NCBI GenBank assembly: GCA_964486825.1
Contig: CAZAQS010000041.1
Span: 1-25,584, forward strand
DNA length: 25,584 nt
Source: CAZAQS01 sp964486825
GTDB taxonomy: Bacteria > Chloroflexota > Anaerolineae > Anaerolineales > UBA4823
Direction of reading: 5' to 3'
The position numbers and the translations under genes were made by a program. Of this stretch, positions 6,923 to 13,353 are shown piece by piece. The notes beneath the pieces are model-generated. The model was not told the DNA's origin. It worked only from the letters and a program-made list of their open reading frames with translations, and searched no databases. Each line of letters opens with the position of its first letter. The first letter of the stretch is position 1.

Positions 6923-7159
6923 ATACACCTCGCTTCGTTTTAGGAACTCGATCCCTCATCAGCTAACATCGACTCCTCTCGAGAACGCTAAATAATCTTG
7001 CATGCTTTCGACCTACGATCCACCTGACATTATACATGAAGCCTGGCAGCGCCTGCCCTATGCTTTCGGCTAGGTCGGGTTGGATGTCGAATCATCCCTC
7101 TTAACCTAATTTAAAGGGAGCATTTCTAAAAAAACCAGTCCTGTGGGAGTCTGGGCGGA

Positions 7160-7165
7160 TATAAT
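7160..7165 (+). promoter_or_regulatory. Candidate -10 box for the histidine phosphatase gene
   Basis: A perfect TATAAT lies 44 bases before the start at 7209. No good -35 box is seen 17 bases upstream. The remainder of the 286-base divergent region (6923-7208) shows no gene. Confidence 0.45.
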
Positions 7166-7208
7166 AGAAAAAAATAATAAGTAATTGAAGGAGGAAACTA
7201 AGTCGAAT

Positions 7209-7931
7209 ATGCAATTGTATTTTATTCGTCATGCACAATCTGCCAACAACGCCTTATGGGCCGCCTCCGGTTCTGAGAATGGGAGAAGCCATGATCCGGA
7301 GCTAACTCCAACCGGTAAGGAGCAGGCCAGATTCCTGGCAGAATACTTCAAAACAGCGAAAGACGCACATCGCAGCGATGGAGATGGTTATCCATACCAG
7401 GTGCCCCCCGGGCTGACTCATATCTATTGTAGCTTGATGTTGAGGTCTGTCGCTACTGCTACTGTCCTGGCACAGGCCGTGGGTCTACCGCTGCACGCAT
7501 TGGAAGAAATCTATGAGGAAGGGGGCATTTACAATGCAGATCCGGAAACCGGACGAAAAATTGGACTTCCGGGTTTGGGGAAATTGTATTTTGAGGAACA
7601 TTATCCCCACCTGGTCCTGCCACAAACCATGAATCCGGAGGGTTGGTGGAGCCGGGATTACGAGTTGCCTGAGGATCGCCCCCGCCGAGCTCGAAAGGCC
7701 CTGGAGAATATCAAGGAGTTGCACGGAAATACCCAGGATCGGGTGGCGCTCATCAGCCATGGCGGCTTTTACAACCACTTTTTGAAATCGATACTAAAGA
7801 TCCAGGATCCAGATCGCTATTGGTTCACGCTTAACAATACCGGCATAACTCGAATTGAATTCCAGGATGATTGGGTGGGGTTGATTTATAGTAACCGGAC
7901 GGATTTTTTACCTGAGGAGCTTGTGACCTGA
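7209..7931 (+). CDS. Histidine phosphatase family protein (phosphoglycerate mutase-like)
   Basis: This 240-residue protein has the branch-defining N-terminal FIRHA motif with Arg7 and the phospho-accepting His8, a further pocket Arg79 (SLMLRS), a probable acid Glu104, and the second catalytic His184 in LISHGG. Members remove or transfer phosphate from sugars, nucleotides or proteins; the substrate here is unknown. Residues 105-160 carry a longer lid segment than minimal members. The ATG at 7209 is chosen because the in-frame upstream TTG (7185) precedes the AAGGAGG ribosome site (7188-7194). The spacing of 14 bases to the ATG is longer than usual. It appears monocistronic. Confidence 0.88.
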   Translation: MQLYFIRHAQSANNALWAASGSENGRSHDPELTPTGKEQARFLAEYFKTAKDAHRSDGDGYPYQVPPGLTHIYCSLMLRSVATATVLAQAVGLPLHALEEIYEEGGIYNADPETGRKIGLPGLGKLYFEEHYPHLVLPQTMNPEGWWSRDYELPEDRPRRARKALENIKELHGNTQDRVALISHGGFYNHFLKSILKIQDPDRYWFTLNNTGITRIEFQDDWVGLIYSNRTDFLPEELVT

Positions 7932-7946
7932 GCCTGACAGGCAGGG

Positions 7947-8066
7947 TTAGACAACGTTATACTCTTCCACCAGGCGACCTTGCTCGAAGCGTGCCAGGTC
8001 TACCGTAGATACGTCTACAGCGTGAGACTTCCCGTCAAGAATGATTTCGGATGCGCTCCTTTTCAT
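7947..8066 (-). pseudogene. Remnant of a SnoaL/NTF2-like (ester cyclase-like) gene
   Basis: A 39-codon minus-strand reading frame encodes the typical last strands of the SnoaL-like/NTF2-like fold: a GKSHAVDV strand, then DLARFEQGRLVEEYNVV. This matches the usual G-K-x-V...D-x-x-R-x-x-x-G-K-I-V-E-x-W-x-V-x-D ending of that superfamily. An in-frame TGA lies just upstream of the ATG, and no ribosome site or upstream domain is present; full-length members have about 120-150 residues. It therefore looks like the 3' end of a decayed or deleted gene rather than a functional small protein. The assignment rests on pattern recognition of a short segment. Confidence 0.5.
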
Positions 8067-8090
8067 CGATCAGGTAGGATTATCATATAA

Positions 8091-8119
8091 CAAGCGGAGC
8101 TGTTCTCTAGCTCCGCTTG
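8091..8119 (-). terminator. Hairpin between convergent genes, probable terminator
   Basis: CAAGCGGAGCT (8091-8101) and AGCTCCGCTTG (8109-8119) form a perfect 11-pair stem with the loop GTTCTCT. It lies 55 bases after the DUF5667 gene on the minus strand, where TTATATGATAAT follows the stem. On the plus strand CAAGATTTTC follows. It probably ends leftward transcription and could be bidirectional. Confidence 0.65.
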
Positions 8120-8173
8120 CAAGATTTTCAATTTGAATATACCTTCTAATCGCTCTATTCAAGGAATTCCGCT

Positions 8174-9370
8174 TTACTCTTCGTTTTCTTTATCTTTATC
8201 CTTATCATTGTCTTTGTCTTTATCATCAGGTTTCCCTCCGGGAGTATCTTCCGGCTTTCCTGTTTCATCAGGTTTTCCTCCGGGAGTATCTTCCGGCTTT
8301 CCTGTTTCATCCGGTTTTCCTGTTCCATCAGGTTTCCCTCCGGGAGTATCTTCCGGTTTCCCTGTTCCATCAGGTTTCCCTCCGGGAGTATCTTCCGGCT
8401 TTCCTGTTTCACCAGGTTTCCCTGCATCCGTAGGCCTACCACTCGGTAAGTCGGTTGGCTTACCCGCACCTGCCGGTCTGCCGGTATCCGTAGGTCTACC
8501 ACTGGGAAGGTCTGTTGGCTTGCCTGCGCCGTTTGGCCTGCCGGTGGTGGTCTCGGCCGGCTCCTCAGGGCTGCTTGTTTCTGGGGGAGTCCCGACTCCC
8601 CACTTTTGATTCAATCTCTCCTGTTTCAGCTCGGTGACAGCAATAGCCCGCTCCAGGCCAGGTTTTGCAGATGGCGGCGCCTTTTCGAGCACCGATCCCA
8701 GTACCTCGACATGATGGGACATTTGGTCTTCTAGATGAGCTGCCTTCTGCTCTGCCCACCCCTCATCCCCGGGTTTTGGGTTCTCGAGCAGATGGCTTGC
8801 ACTAAGCAGGTTTTCTTCGAAACGTTCTAAGGCAATCGACAAATCTTGTTCACGTCCTGCTTCAAGCAAGGTCTGTATTTCTTCCACCCTTAAGGTTGCA
8901 TATTGTCCATGTAACTCGCTGTCACGTTCATCCCCCGCTACGAACAATCGTAAATCTTCAACCGCTGTTTTGACAGGATAGAGCGCGTCCCCTGGCAAAG
9001 CATGCGCAGATGCGTAGAGCGTTCCTCCACTCAACATTGCAAATAATAATGTCACCAGCAAAGCCAGGGAGACAGCTTGCCGTTTCAGGGAGCTAGGCGT
9101 GAGAGCACGAACGAAATTGCTCCAACGATCAAAAACAGTGACCTGCTGTTCCTGTTTGATTTGTGCGATTAAGCGAGCTTTACCGGCTTTGAAATAAGCA
9201 GGGCTTGGGGAAGGAAATTGTGCGCTCCGCAGGATCAGTGCCGCATCCAGGAGAGTAGCCAATTCGTTGCGATGTTCCGGATACCGTTCCAGGCATTGGG
9301 TGCGCGTCAATACCCCTTGCTCGATTGCCTCGAGTGACTCCTCCAGTATAAATACGATTGGATCATGCAT
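8174..9370 (-). CDS. DUF5667-type membrane protein with repeat-rich C-terminus
   Basis: This protein of about 398 residues has a cytoplasmic helical N-terminus (1-90) resembling the anti-sigma-like start of Chloroflexota/Actinobacteria DUF5667 proteins. One membrane helix follows (about 99-118), then a DUF5667-type domain beginning with LPGDALYPVKTAVEDLRL and running through helices to about residue 255. The C-terminus is low complexity: Gly/Lys/Pro/Asp-rich repeats, then a Lys-Asp-rich end. The repeat region should face outwards. The ATG at 9370 is chosen because AAGGA (9379-9383) lies eight bases upstream; the in-frame ATG at 9391 has no ribosome site. A 16-codon ORF ends on that ribosome site. 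Related proteins may sit beside ECF sigma genes, but none is present here. Confidence 0.8.
   Translation of the reverse strand: MHDPIVFILEESLEAIEQGVLTRTQCLERYPEHRNELATLLDAALILRSAQFPSPSPAYFKAGKARLIAQIKQEQQVTVFDRWSNFVRALTPSSLKRQAVSLALLVTLLFAMLSGGTLYASAHALPGDALYPVKTAVEDLRLFVAGDERDSELHGQYATLRVEEIQTLLEAGREQDLSIALERFEENLLSASHLLENPKPGDEGWAEQKAAHLEDQMSHHVEVLGSVLEKAPPSAKPGLERAIAVTELKQERLNQKWGVGTPPETSSPEEPAETTTGRPNGAGKPTDLPSGRPTDTGRPAGAGKPTDLPSGRPTDAGKPGETGKPEDTPGGKPDGTGKPEDTPGGKPDGTGKPDETGKPEDTPGGKPDETGKPEDTPGGKPDDKDKDNDKDKDKENEE
8224..8421 (-). repeat. In-frame 42-bp tandem repeats within the DUF5667 gene
   Basis: The core CTCCGGGAGTATCTTCCGG begins at 8236, 8278, 8338 and 8380. The unit is 42 bp, with one 18-bp insertion between the second and third copies. 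It encodes GKPEDTPGGKPD(G/E)T; the insertion encodes GKPDET. All steps are multiples of three, so copy-number change would alter protein length without a frameshift. Confidence 0.85.
8431..8550 (-). repeat. Diverged 60-bp duplication within the DUF5667 gene
   Basis: Two similar 60-bp copies begin at 8431 and 8491 (TAGGCCTACCACT and TAGGTCTACCACT). They encode GAGKPTDLPSGRPTD twice. They adjoin the 42-bp repeats and are more diverged from each other, which suggests an older duplication. Confidence 0.7.
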
Positions 9371-9381
9371 AGGCGGCGTCC

Positions 9382-9432
9382 TTAACTGCATGGAATTCCG
9401 ATTGGGTAAGCGCGCAGGCGCGTAAATCGCAT
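9382..9432 (-). CDS. Putative 16-residue leader peptide before the DUF5667 gene
   Basis: An ATG at 9432 has an AGGAG ribosome site ten bases upstream (9443-9447), and opens a frame encoding MRFTRLRAYPIGIPCS. Its TAA (9382-9384) overlaps the AAGGA ribosome site of the DUF5667 gene. A GC-rich inverted repeat (CGCG-CAGG-CGCG region near 9413-9424) lies inside it. This layout suits translational coupling or leader-peptide control. TATAAT-like sequences lie just upstream on the minus strand (about 9448-9462). Short ORFs arise by chance, so expression is not established. Confidence 0.4.
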   Translation of the reverse strand: MRFTRLRAYPIGIPCS

Positions 9433-9611
9433 GATTCGATTTCTCCTATTATATTATATAGACGAAATTTGGGAGAGATTGTTACACTTTTTAAGAAACT
9501 GAGTGAATTCTAATTTATCTCGTTGTTTGTCAGTCTTTGGTAGAATAGGAATAACAATACGGGCAGTGGTATTCGGCTGCCTTGTTGGAAGCTTTAGTGG
9601 GGAAAGAAAAA

Positions 9612-10244
9612 ATGAATGAAATTCTTAAGTATGAAGGACCAGATTTTAACCGCCTCCTCGAGGAAATTGCACGGGTAGGCGCCTCTTCTTTTAAGATCCT
9701 CCCGGAGCTGTTCCGGCTATCGCTTCTATCGGAGGCCCAGATATATCCTTACCAGCAAGCCGAAGAGCACGTTGGAAGTGGGGAACAAGCAGTCCGCCAA
9801 CAGCTGGGTATCTTTGACGATTTTCCGGATGACAGCCACTTTCTAAGCCTGCGGATTGCTTTCCAGGAGTACCTAGAGGGACATTTCAATTCCCTTCCTG
9901 AATACCCATTTGAGGAACGACTGAACTTCAACTCCATGACCTTGCAAAAATACCCGGCCGGTTCCCAAGGCATCAGCCCTCACCGGGACAGGGCTATTTA
10001 CATTAACTTAATCTGTATTTTCATTCTGGGAGGTGAGGGGCGCTTTTTTATATGCAAAGATCGTTCCGGTCAGGACGCGATGGAGATCGATTCGGCTCCT
10101 GGAAGGGTTATCCTGATGCGAGCGCCTGGTTTCTATCAAATGCAACCCCGGCCATATCATCTTGTAAAGGATATACCAGGTGATCGCTATACCCTCGGTT
10201 TGCGGCAGCAGCGTAGGGGCACGCTGGATGAGCTGCCCAGGTAA
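9612..10244 (+). CDS. 2-oxoglutarate/Fe(II) oxygenase-like protein
   Basis: This protein of about 210 residues has a likely double-stranded beta-helix core in its C-terminal half. His124 and Asp126 (SPHRDRA) plus His183 (RPYHLV) fit the HxD...H iron triad, and Arg192 or Arg198 (DRYTLGLR) fits the 2-oxoglutarate-binding position. The N-terminal ~90 residues are helical. A predicted hydroxylase or demethylase-type enzyme; the substrate (nucleic acid, protein or small molecule) is unknown. The ATG at 9612 is chosen over the TTG at 9582 because a GGGGA site lies just upstream of the ATG. A TAGAAT -10-like box (9541-9546) is present, with no convincing -35. Confidence 0.7.
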   Translation: MNEILKYEGPDFNRLLEEIARVGASSFKILPELFRLSLLSEAQIYPYQQAEEHVGSGEQAVRQQLGIFDDFPDDSHFLSLRIAFQEYLEGHFNSLPEYPFEERLNFNSMTLQKYPAGSQGISPHRDRAIYINLICIFILGGEGRFFICKDRSGQDAMEIDSAPGRVILMRAPGFYQMQPRPYHLVKDIPGDRYTLGLRQQRRGTLDELPR

Positions 10245-10294
10245 GTGTCAGTCGTGATGAAATACTTTTAAGCAATCGTGATCAGGGAGGAGAA

Positions 10295-10816
10295 ATGGAC
10301 ATTTTAACAGTGGTTGCGGGCATACTCCTGTTACTTCTGGGACGTCATTTGTTTTGGCTTTTTGTGGGCATCATCGGGTTCATCGCGGGTATGAATCTGG
10401 CCACTCAATTCCTGGCAGGCCAGTCCGATTGGGTAATCATCGTTGTTGGTCTGGTCGCCGGTGTTATCGGCGCTATCCTGGCGGTTTTATTTCAACGGAT
10501 AGCGGTCGCCGTGGCCGGTTTTCTGGCTGGAAGTTACCTGGCTGCCTATCTATTGGCTTCCCTGGGAGTGGACATGGGCCAGTTTGAAGGCATCATCACA
10601 ATCATTGGAGGCATTATAGGGGCCATACTGGTGTTCGTCTTATTTGATTGGGCCCTGATTTTGCTTTCGTCCTTGGTTGGGTCTTCATTGATCGTGCCAA
10701 TTCTGACCGTCGATCCGCAGCTCCAGTTCGTACTTTTTTTGGTGCTGGCGTTGGTAGGTATCTTAGTGCAGGCCGGGATGCTCAGGCGCTGGCCAGCTCG
10801 CCGGGCTATTCGTTGA
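10295..10816 (+). CDS. Multi-pass membrane protein, DUF4203/TMEM198-like
   Basis: This 173-residue protein is almost wholly hydrophobic and has about seven transmembrane helices rich in small Gly/Ala motifs (for example GLVAGVIGAILAVLF). The layout and length match the DUF4203 (TMEM198/TM7SF3) family of unknown function. Its short basic C-terminus (RRWPARRAIR) is probably cytoplasmic. The start has a GGGAGGAG ribosome site. It follows the oxygenase-like gene by 50 bases and may be co-transcribed. Its 3' end overlaps the convergent lysyl oxidase gene by 11 bases. Confidence 0.75.
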   Translation: MDILTVVAGILLLLLGRHLFWLFVGIIGFIAGMNLATQFLAGQSDWVIIVVGLVAGVIGAILAVLFQRIAVAVAGFLAGSYLAAYLLASLGVDMGQFEGIITIIGGIIGAILVFVLFDWALILLSSLVGSSLIVPILTVDPQLQFVLFLVLALVGILVQAGMLRRWPARRAIR

Positions 10817-11894
10817 TTTCCTCAGGGGTTACAAACTGTTCGCTTTCAACCAATTCAACTCGGGTCCCGTACAACCGGAAGTAGACTATCGCTGTATTGT
10901 TGTTTCGATCTACTTCATGGATGAGGTTATAGGGGTCAGTTGTGGATCGTAAGGCATAAATTTCACCCTCTGCCAGGCCCGTGACATCCACCCACTGTCC
11001 GGGAGTGTTATGAACATAGATATCTGCCCAACCTGCAGACAATCCTTGTATCGTATGCCCGCAGGTTTGGTAGCGGCGCGCTTCGGTTGGAAATTCTGAT
11101 GGATTGCTATCCATTAATTCCTCAACCTGGCTATCATCCCGAAGGCAGTAGCCGACTTTATCGCTGCTGAAGATCAGCTCTCCCAAAGAACCATCTGGTA
11201 GAGTGGAATACACCTCGTAAAGACTGAAACCGTCCCAGTGCCAGTGTTCGTGAATATCATGATAGTGGAATTGTCCAACTCCGCTTTCCAGGTAGGTGAT
11301 ATCTTCTTCTGCTGTGCTCGTAAAAATCCGCTGGAGTACTTCGACCACTCCCGTACTGTTGTCCATTCTCCCCCGTAGCTCGAGAGCACCCGGACCGAGA
11401 TTGGCAATTGCATTACTGAAGCGGACAATTGAACGGCCGCTCGATACGTCTCTCACCAGGCGCAAGTCGTAAGGGGGGAGAGTGTACAGATCAGGGAGTT
11501 GAGGTTCGACCTCGGGCTGTTGTGTCGACAAATCAGGCAACTGGGGCGATTGGCGGAAGGGGGAGTAGGTTTCTAGACGATCCAGGTACTGGGGTTTGCT
11601 GCGGATGGCTGGGCCTAAGGCAGGCTTGGGAGCTTCTCCGGGTCCGCCAGTTTCCCATTCATCTAGCGGTTCTTCAGAATCTTTTATCTGCCCGGCGCCT
11701 GTCTCGCCATGTTGAGGTGAGGCTGAGGCCAGGGGAGGTCTGGGTGTAGCTGAAGGAGTGGGTGTGGTTTGGACGCCATCAACAGCCGGTGGTGTAACTG
11801 GATTGGCAGAAGTGGTGGTTGGTAGTGGCTCCTCCTCCGGGTTACAACCTACCAAGAATATGGCTATGGCGAATAAAACAAAAAATCTCCTCAT
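10806..11894 (-). CDS. Lysyl oxidase family lipoprotein
   Basis: This 362-residue lipoprotein has a signal peptide with lipobox LVGC (Cys17), a Pro/Thr/Ser-rich linker to about residue 135, and a lysyl oxidase (LOX, PF01186-type) domain to about 345. The copper talon is HEHWH with His215, His217 and His219. Lys246 (DKVGYC) and Tyr293 (ADIYVHN) align with the human LOX residues that form the lysine tyrosylquinone cofactor, and QWVDVTGLAEG and the NLIHEVDRNNN block are also typical. It should oxidise primary amines outside the membrane. No ribosome site precedes the ATG; a TTGTCC-N17-TTAAAT promoter (11905-11933) would leave about four leader bases, suggesting a leaderless mRNA. Confidence 0.9.
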   Translation of the reverse strand: MRRFFVLFAIAIFLVGCNPEEEPLPTTTSANPVTPPAVDGVQTTPTPSATPRPPLASASPQHGETGAGQIKDSEEPLDEWETGGPGEAPKPALGPAIRSKPQYLDRLETYSPFRQSPQLPDLSTQQPEVEPQLPDLYTLPPYDLRLVRDVSSGRSIVRFSNAIANLGPGALELRGRMDNSTGVVEVLQRIFTSTAEEDITYLESGVGQFHYHDIHEHWHWDGFSLYEVYSTLPDGSLGELIFSSDKVGYCLRDDSQVEELMDSNPSEFPTEARRYQTCGHTIQGLSAGWADIYVHNTPGQWVDVTGLAEGEIYALRSTTDPYNLIHEVDRNNNTAIVYFRLYGTRVELVESEQFVTPEEINE

Positions 11895-11904
11895 AATTTT
11901 ATAA

Positions 11905-11933
11905 ATTTAACATAATGCCCAACCTCTGGACAA
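11905..11933 (-). promoter_or_regulatory. Candidate promoter giving a near-leaderless lysyl oxidase mRNA
   Basis: On the minus strand, TTGTCC (11928-11933), a 17-base spacer and TTAAAT (11905-11910) precede the ATG at 11894 by ten bases. Transcription would start about four bases before the ATG, in keeping with the missing ribosome site. Confidence 0.4.
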
Positions 11934-12011
11934 GAAAATAGTTAATCTCAAACATTGGGAGGCTGAGAGGTATTTATTATACTTAGTGTATTTCCCTTTT
12001 ATGAGCGGGAC

Positions 12012-12052
12012 AATTAGGAGTTTACCTGATTGAGGTAGGGAGTTCCCTAATT
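12012..12052. promoter_or_regulatory. Nested palindromes in the divergent lysyl oxidase/rhodanese region
   Basis: Outer arms AATTAGG (12012-12018) and CCTAATT (12046-12052) enclose TACCT-GATTG-AGGTA (12023-12037). TAGGGA-GT-TCCCTA (12036-12049) is a compact 14-base palindrome. Such layered symmetry in a 287-base divergent intergenic region suggests a dimeric regulator site. No gene is seen in the region. Confidence 0.4.
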
Positions 12053-12110
12053 AGATGTTGATATCTTAAGTATAAGTTTTATCTTATATCCGGCATAATG
12101 ATTTCAGAAG

Positions 12111-12139
12111 TTGTCCGCTTTCTTATCAGCCGGTAGAAT
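12111..12139 (+). promoter_or_regulatory. Promoter of the rhodanese-DUF302 unit
   Basis: TTGTCC (12111-12116), a 17-base spacer and TAGAAT (12134-12139) precede the rhodanese start by 42 bases. The -10 box matches 5 of 6 and the -35 box 4 of 6. Confidence 0.55.
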
Positions 12140-12181
12140 CTGCCTGACTTATGAGAATTCACGGATAAGAGGACGATTACC

Positions 12182-12646
12182 ATGAGTAAACCGCAAAACA
12201 GGCATGCTATCAAGAGGAAGGCTGGGAAATTAAACATTATCGCAGCCGCGTTGGTCATATTAATAGCTTCGGCAGGTATGTTATTCTTGCAGAGGAATGG
12301 GCAGGCTTCCGCAGAAGGGAACGAAGGTATTTTACCCAAGGAGGTATCCGTTACTGAAGCAGCCGGATTGCGTGAAGCTGGCGCTTTTATGCTCGATGTG
12401 CGCGAACCCTATGAATGGGATGAGTATCATATCCCAGGCGCAGTCCTGGTTCCCTTGGGTGAGCTGGAAAACCGCCTTTCTGAATTACCGCAGGACCAGG
12501 AGATTGTAGTCGTCTGTCGTTCGGGTAACCGCAGTGCAGTCGGTAGGGATATCCTGCTGGCGGCAGGTTTTCAGGATGTTACCAGTATGGCGGGAGGCAT
12601 GAACAGATGGAAGGCAGCAGGTTTCGATGTTGAGAGTGAACTGTAA
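12182..12646 (+). CDS. Membrane-anchored rhodanese-like sulfurtransferase
   Basis: This 154-residue protein has a basic N-terminus and one membrane helix (about 18-37), so the rest should face outwards. A single rhodanese domain spans about 54-152. It has the DVREPYEWDEYHIPGA block (72-87) and the active-site loop CRSGNRS (112-118) with the persulfide-forming Cys112. Rhodaneses carry sulfane sulfur; an extracytoplasmic one may serve sulfide or thiol redox chemistry. The GAGGA ribosome site is eight bases upstream. It is followed 41 bases later by a DUF302 gene on the same strand, so the two are probably one transcript. Confidence 0.92.
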   Translation: MSKPQNRHAIKRKAGKLNIIAAALVILIASAGMLFLQRNGQASAEGNEGILPKEVSVTEAAGLREAGAFMLDVREPYEWDEYHIPGAVLVPLGELENRLSELPQDQEIVVVCRSGNRSAVGRDILLAAGFQDVTSMAGGMNRWKAAGFDVESEL

Positions 12647-12687
12647 CTGCTTGGGATTGATATTCATACGATATTTGGAGAAAATTG

Positions 12688-13101
12688 ATGACTGAAAAGA
12701 CGATATCTAAAATTGGAATAACGGTGAGACTGGCTACAGACTACCAGACTGCGCTCACACGGGTAGTAGAGGCCCTCAAAACAGAAGGCTTTGGTGTTTT
12801 GACCGAGATTGACGTGAAGGACACTCTTAAAAAGAAGCTGGATGTGGATTTCCGCCCTTATAAGATTCTGGGTGCATGTAATCCTCCTCTGGCTCATCGC
12901 GCCCTCACCGCAGCTCCTCAGGTTGGCTTGCTGCTACCCTGCAATGTGACTGTCGCTCAAGCAGAAGACGGCCTGGTGGAGGTATCCCTGGTTGATCCTT
13001 TATCCATGCTGATGCTCATCGAAGATGAAGAGCTGAAATCCGTGGCCCAAGAAGCCCGTGACCGATTGGAACGAGTAGCCAATCTGATAAAAGATTTATA
13101 A
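12688..13101 (+). CDS. DUF302 family protein
   Basis: This 137-residue cytoplasmic-type protein matches the DUF302 fold. It has the EGFGVLTEIDVKDTLKKKL segment (33-51), YKILGACNPPLAHRAL (58-73) and VGLLLPCNV (79-87). Cys64 and Cys85 lie in the conserved blocks. The family's function is not established; members often sit near sulfur or redox genes, consistent with the rhodanese upstream. The ATG at 12688 has a GGAG site eight bases upstream and is preferred over the adjacent TTG at 12685. It is the last gene of its unit, followed by an intrinsic terminator. Confidence 0.88.
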   Translation: MTEKTISKIGITVRLATDYQTALTRVVEALKTEGFGVLTEIDVKDTLKKKLDVDFRPYKILGACNPPLAHRALTAAPQVGLLLPCNVTVAQAEDGLVEVSLVDPLSMLMLIEDEELKSVAQEARDRLERVANLIKDL

Positions 13102-13126
13102 AGGTAAATTTTAACGGTGGCAGCAG

Positions 13127-13158
13127 AAAAAACAGCGCCTTCATGGCGCTGTTTTAAT
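13127..13158 (+). terminator. Intrinsic terminator after the DUF302 gene
   Basis: AACAGCGCC (13131-13139) pairs with GGCGCTGTT (13145-13153) around TTCAT. A-rich bases precede it and TTTTAATT follows, so it may work in both directions. Confidence 0.85.
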
Positions 13159-13250
13159 TCTGGCAATTGCAAAAGTTTATCTCTGTAGACGATCCTCGTT
13201 CTGGTCGTCAGCTATCAGGAATAGATTCTATTCAAGATGACTTTCTACGA

Positions 13251-13279
13251 TTGACGTTTGTTTTCTAATCATGTATAGT
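13251..13279 (+). promoter_or_regulatory. Promoter of the deoC operon
   Basis: TTGACG (13251-13256), a 17-base spacer and TATAGT (13274-13279) match consensus 5/6 in both boxes. Transcription would start near 13286. The leader contains a 10-base palindrome, ACGATATCGT, at 13329-13338, a possible operator. Confidence 0.75.
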
Positions 13280-13353
13280 AGCCTCGGTAGTTACGAACGC
13301 CACATTTCCGTGGAAGTTAGAAGAATACGATATCGTTTGTGTGAGGGCAGTCG

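Noticed and set aside
7040..7075. GC-rich hairpin GGCAG-CGC-CTGCC upstream of the ABC exporter
   Set aside because: The stem is only five pairs with a three-base loop, which is expected by chance.
8224..8550. Possible CRISPR-like or noncoding repeat array
   Set aside because: Units are contiguous and in frame with the protein, and there are no unique spacers of even length.
8133..8609. Plus-strand reading frame with Ser-Leu and SGFPPGV repeats
   Set aside because: It is the antisense image of the repeat region of the DUF5667 gene. It has no ribosome site and a composition dictated by the repeats.
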